From: Straminergon stramineum
Lineage: Eukaryota > Streptophyta > Bryopsida > Hypnales > Calliergonaceae
Assembly: GCA_963920665.1 (NCBI GenBank)
Contig: OY987266.1
Span: forward strand, 26,524,248-26,588,247
Reading direction: 5' to 3'
DNA length: 64,000 bases
Position 1 is the stretch's first letter, and the number at the start of each line of letters is the position of its first letter. Below, piece by piece: positions 60,891-64,000 of the stretch. Under the pieces are notes generated by a model. That model saw nothing but the letters and a program-made list of their open reading frames with translations. It did not search any database and had not been told where the DNA came from. The position numbers and the translations under genes are program-made.

Positions 60891-63800
60891 TCATTGGCAC
60901 ATTTTGGGTGCCAACCTTACGCCTAAAATCAACCCTTTTCTAAAACCAACCCCTACATATTCTTGCCTAAAATATATTTCCACCATTCACAGAGAGTTTT
61001 AGGGTTGGTATTAGAAACTCCTATTTTCATCACTTTGAAAATTAACAATGCATTCATAGGGTGTCCAAAAAATGCATCCTAAAAGAATCTAGAATCCCCT
61101 TTTGACTACCAACAAGACCCTATAAAAAAATTCAATATGATAATGGAAGCTATGATAGATTACTCATTTGGATGCTTTAATTTTGGATGTAGTTACATTA
61201 TAGTGATGCTTTATTACAATGTTACATCTTCAATTCTCTAGATGTTTTCTACTTTTTATCCCCCCTCCCATAAAGATTTTTTTTAATCCAAAAGATTTAT
61301 GGATTGGTTTAGTCACTATAAATAGAGTAGCAAAAGTTTTTTGCATGCATGGATTTCACTCATGTAGTGCCTTAAAGACCTATAGTAAGTCATTTGGAGC
61401 ACAAGCTAAGAATGAGCCTCTATGGTTAGAAGTTCTTTGAAATGCATAAAATTTTATTTACAACTCCTTCTGTTCAAGGTGTTGTTTCAATGTCATTTTG
61501 AGAGTACTTTCATATTTTTAAACCAAGGAACTTTAGAGGTTTGGATTAGAATGCCTCCAATAGTATGCCAAATAAGTCCACTTAATGTTTTTAGAATGCA
61601 AAGTATACAAGATTTTATTGATCCCATCAAAATATTCTCTTTGGGATGCATTCTAAAAAATGCATTCATACAGTGTCCCCAAACTGCAATTTTGTCAAGG
61701 TCAATGACTCCAACAAAATTATTATTTTTCTACAAATAGTTTACTGGATTACTGACGATGGGGATTTTTTTGGCTTTGGGGCACTAGTAGCCTTGCATAT
61801 GGTTGAAAGTCAAAATGGCAAGTTGCATGGATGGGAAGAAGAAATTATTTCTTGCAACAAAACATTGACCTTATATTTTGTAGTGATGAACTTTTAAAGT
61901 ACTATCATTGGTGTTGTTTGTATGTCATCTAATTGTGACTCGTGTCTAAAACAAACCCTTATGTATTTGTATCTGAAATGTATAGGTGGTATTCATAAGA
62001 GTGTAGTGCTAATTATTGGTACATATGGTTGTTTTTAGCATTGTGGAACACTACAAGATAACAATGTCATAAACAACATGGCTTAACATTGTTTAATTCT
62101 AGCAAATTTCAAGGTTTTATTTTGAACATGATTGTCTTACCTTGGTCTAGACTTTTGAAGTCTACTTCCCAAAAAAAAATTTAAAAATTGAAGTTTATTG
62201 CCCACTTATATTTTGTCAATTTTAATGTCCAATGTGGATACAATGTAAGAATTTTCAAGTGTACTTAATAAATGGAGCTAAGTTGGTATCACCATCCATG
62301 TCATTGATGCTAAGGTAGACCTTTGAAATAGTACACAAAAAACAAACAAATGTGATTGGGATTTATAACCACTAATAGGCACATGAGACAAGGTTTATTA
62401 ATTAGCACCACAACTAGTCATTTACAACCATTCACTTTGGACAAATATGAGGGCATATTCAACACATTTTATTCCCTTTGTTATTTTCTCAATAGTATTT
62501 CGGGACCTCAATTGGCTCCCAATTGGACTCTTGGTCATTTTTATTGTTATTAGTTCCATTATTTTGAATGTGAATAGTGATAATGGTGTTGCTTATCATT
62601 ACTAGATATAGTTGAAAAAATTAGGCACCAAATTCACCCATACCTGTCCTTTGACCAATTTCAATGACAATTCTACAATCAACTACTATATTTAGTTGGA
62701 CACTTCCATTTATAACTACCAATTATGTGGCAATGTGTTTAGAAATCTTTATCGTCAAAGCAATCTAAAATTTTTGTGTTGAATTTGATGTTTTTTGTTA
62801 TAGGAAATAGAATACATCATGTAGATTGTATTGACTTCAACAAGGGGTTCTTTTAGTGTAATAAATCGGCATTAATGGCCCATCACTACCACTAGAAATT
62901 GCAATACTTGTACAAAATATACAATTGGGAGGTTTGAATTGTATATTTTGTAAGATTTCAAAATGCATATTAATGAAAAACTTTAAAATGTATAAAAACA
63001 AGTCAAAATCTTTATTCATAGTAGATTTTGCAAATTGAATAGATTGTAACAAACATCATCATTTGCTAGAATTTATATTATCTCAAATCTCCAAAACCTC
63101 TTAATCTAAAAAAATTGATTTTAGAAATTCTTAAATCTATGAAAATTCCTAAAATCCATTATATAACTCTGAAGTTACAAAAATCATCACTAAATCTATA
63201 AAATACCTTTAAATCTAGGAATCTAGAAAAAACATCAGTCCAAATCTATAAACTACCTTTGAAACTAGAAAACTATTTGAATCAATGTAAGAAACCTTAT
63301 TGTATATTCCATATATTATAAATACATCTACATTCCAATATATCTATTTTTAAAGACAATTACATTTATATTATAATATTTAGGTCTAAAGCAAAATCTA
63401 GAAAATTAATCACACCAGAAATTTCAATCCAACAATGCCATGTTAAGTTAATAAATCCAAGTAACTTTAAAAGAAAACAAATTTGACATACAATGACTCA
63501 TGAAACTGAGTCAATGTTAGGAACATTTGTATTTTCAAAGCCACGTCACAAGAATGAGTGAAGAAAAAATAAAAGTGTGAATACTAAAATTGTAGTACAT
63601 GGGGTACTCCTTCTACAAAAGTTTGCATCAAAATTTAATCATGGTTCAAAAGTTAATGAATCTCAAGGTTTTCCACCCTACACTCAATTATGAACTTCTT
63701 TTCTAGAAGCACAATAACAAAATTTAAAATTGCTTTTCCAATTCCACAAAATTAGTCAAATACCTTGGTATGCCTTCATACATTCTACAACACCCACCTT

Positions 63801-64000
63801 TAGTGAAATGATAAAATAAATTAACCTTTATACATTTGAAAATTATTCAGAACTTTAAAAATGCATTTGATACTTGTATAAATGAAATTTCAGGACTTTT
63901 GATTGATTAAATGGTACTAAATATTCTAGGCAATCCTAAAGAATCTATGAATTGTCTATAAGTTGTTGCTAGATTAAAATTGCAATGCTTTTTATTTAAG
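60891..64000. other. A+T-rich intergenic sequence
   Basis: No gene. The strings near 60945-61085 and 61640-61700/61945-62040 are weakly similar (ACAAACCCTTATGTATTTGT versus ACCAACCCCTACATATTCTT), hinting at an old dispersed repeat. An imperfect direct repeat of about 57 bp is visible near 63185-63285. Confidence 0.4.
62911..62952. other. Perfect 16-bp hairpin
   Basis: TACAAAATATACAATT at 62911-62926 pairs with AATTGTATATTTTGTA at 62937-62952 across a 10-nt loop. It could be a tiny MITE remnant. Confidence 0.6.

Overview
The window is nuclear DNA of a land plant. The evidence is plant-type proteins with GT..AG introns, an A+T-rich intergenic background, and the usual plant crowd of LINE remnants and miniature inverted-repeat elements (MITEs), including Stowaway-like and CACTA-like ones. 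I cannot fix the species. The proteins would fit a non-flowering lineage as well as a flowering one.

Four genes are well supported. (1) An uninterrupted STE24/FACE-1 CAAX protease lies at 1069-2358 (-). (2) A five-coding-exon 2-oxoglutarate/Fe(II) dioxygenase of 350 aa lies at 15458-18646 (+), with a likely intron in its 5' leader. (3) A three-exon zinc-free MDR-type quinone/enoyl reductase of 328 aa lies at 29918-32086 (-), with two TGACGTC boxes upstream. (4) A five-exon aldo-keto reductase of 350 aa with an intact catalytic tetrad lies at 44502-46785 (-). They are unrelated single-copy loci 11-14 kb apart and form no operon or visible cluster. Numbers 2-4 are all typical of redox, specialised or detoxification metabolism. 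A fifth locus at about 54.7-56.4 kb (-) has several coding-like exons of unrecognised family and at least one apparent frameshift. A duplicated locus at 21.55-22.70 and 23.62-24.69 kb also carries coding-like segments.

The rest is mostly repeats, and the individual insertions can be read in some detail. At least eleven copies are bounded by TTAA with CCC(C)TAAA-like termini. They have several unrelated interiors (230 bp to 1.46 kb) and include a foldback made of two left ends; the layout recalls piggyBac. A MULE-like 267-bp MITE has about 10-bp target duplications, and one copy sits inside a LINE ORF2 tail whose frame is continuous across the insertion. A second MITE family has different termini but shares an interior core with it. 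There are also CACTA-like and Stowaway-like MITEs, an 866-bp foldback, a decayed Tc1-type transposase, several tandem repeats and microsatellites.

I found no CRISPR array, organelle DNA, rRNA or tRNA gene. The strongest candidates for something undescribed are the TTAA/CCCCTAAA superfamily and the duplicated locus in which copy 2 carries an inverted 220-bp block.
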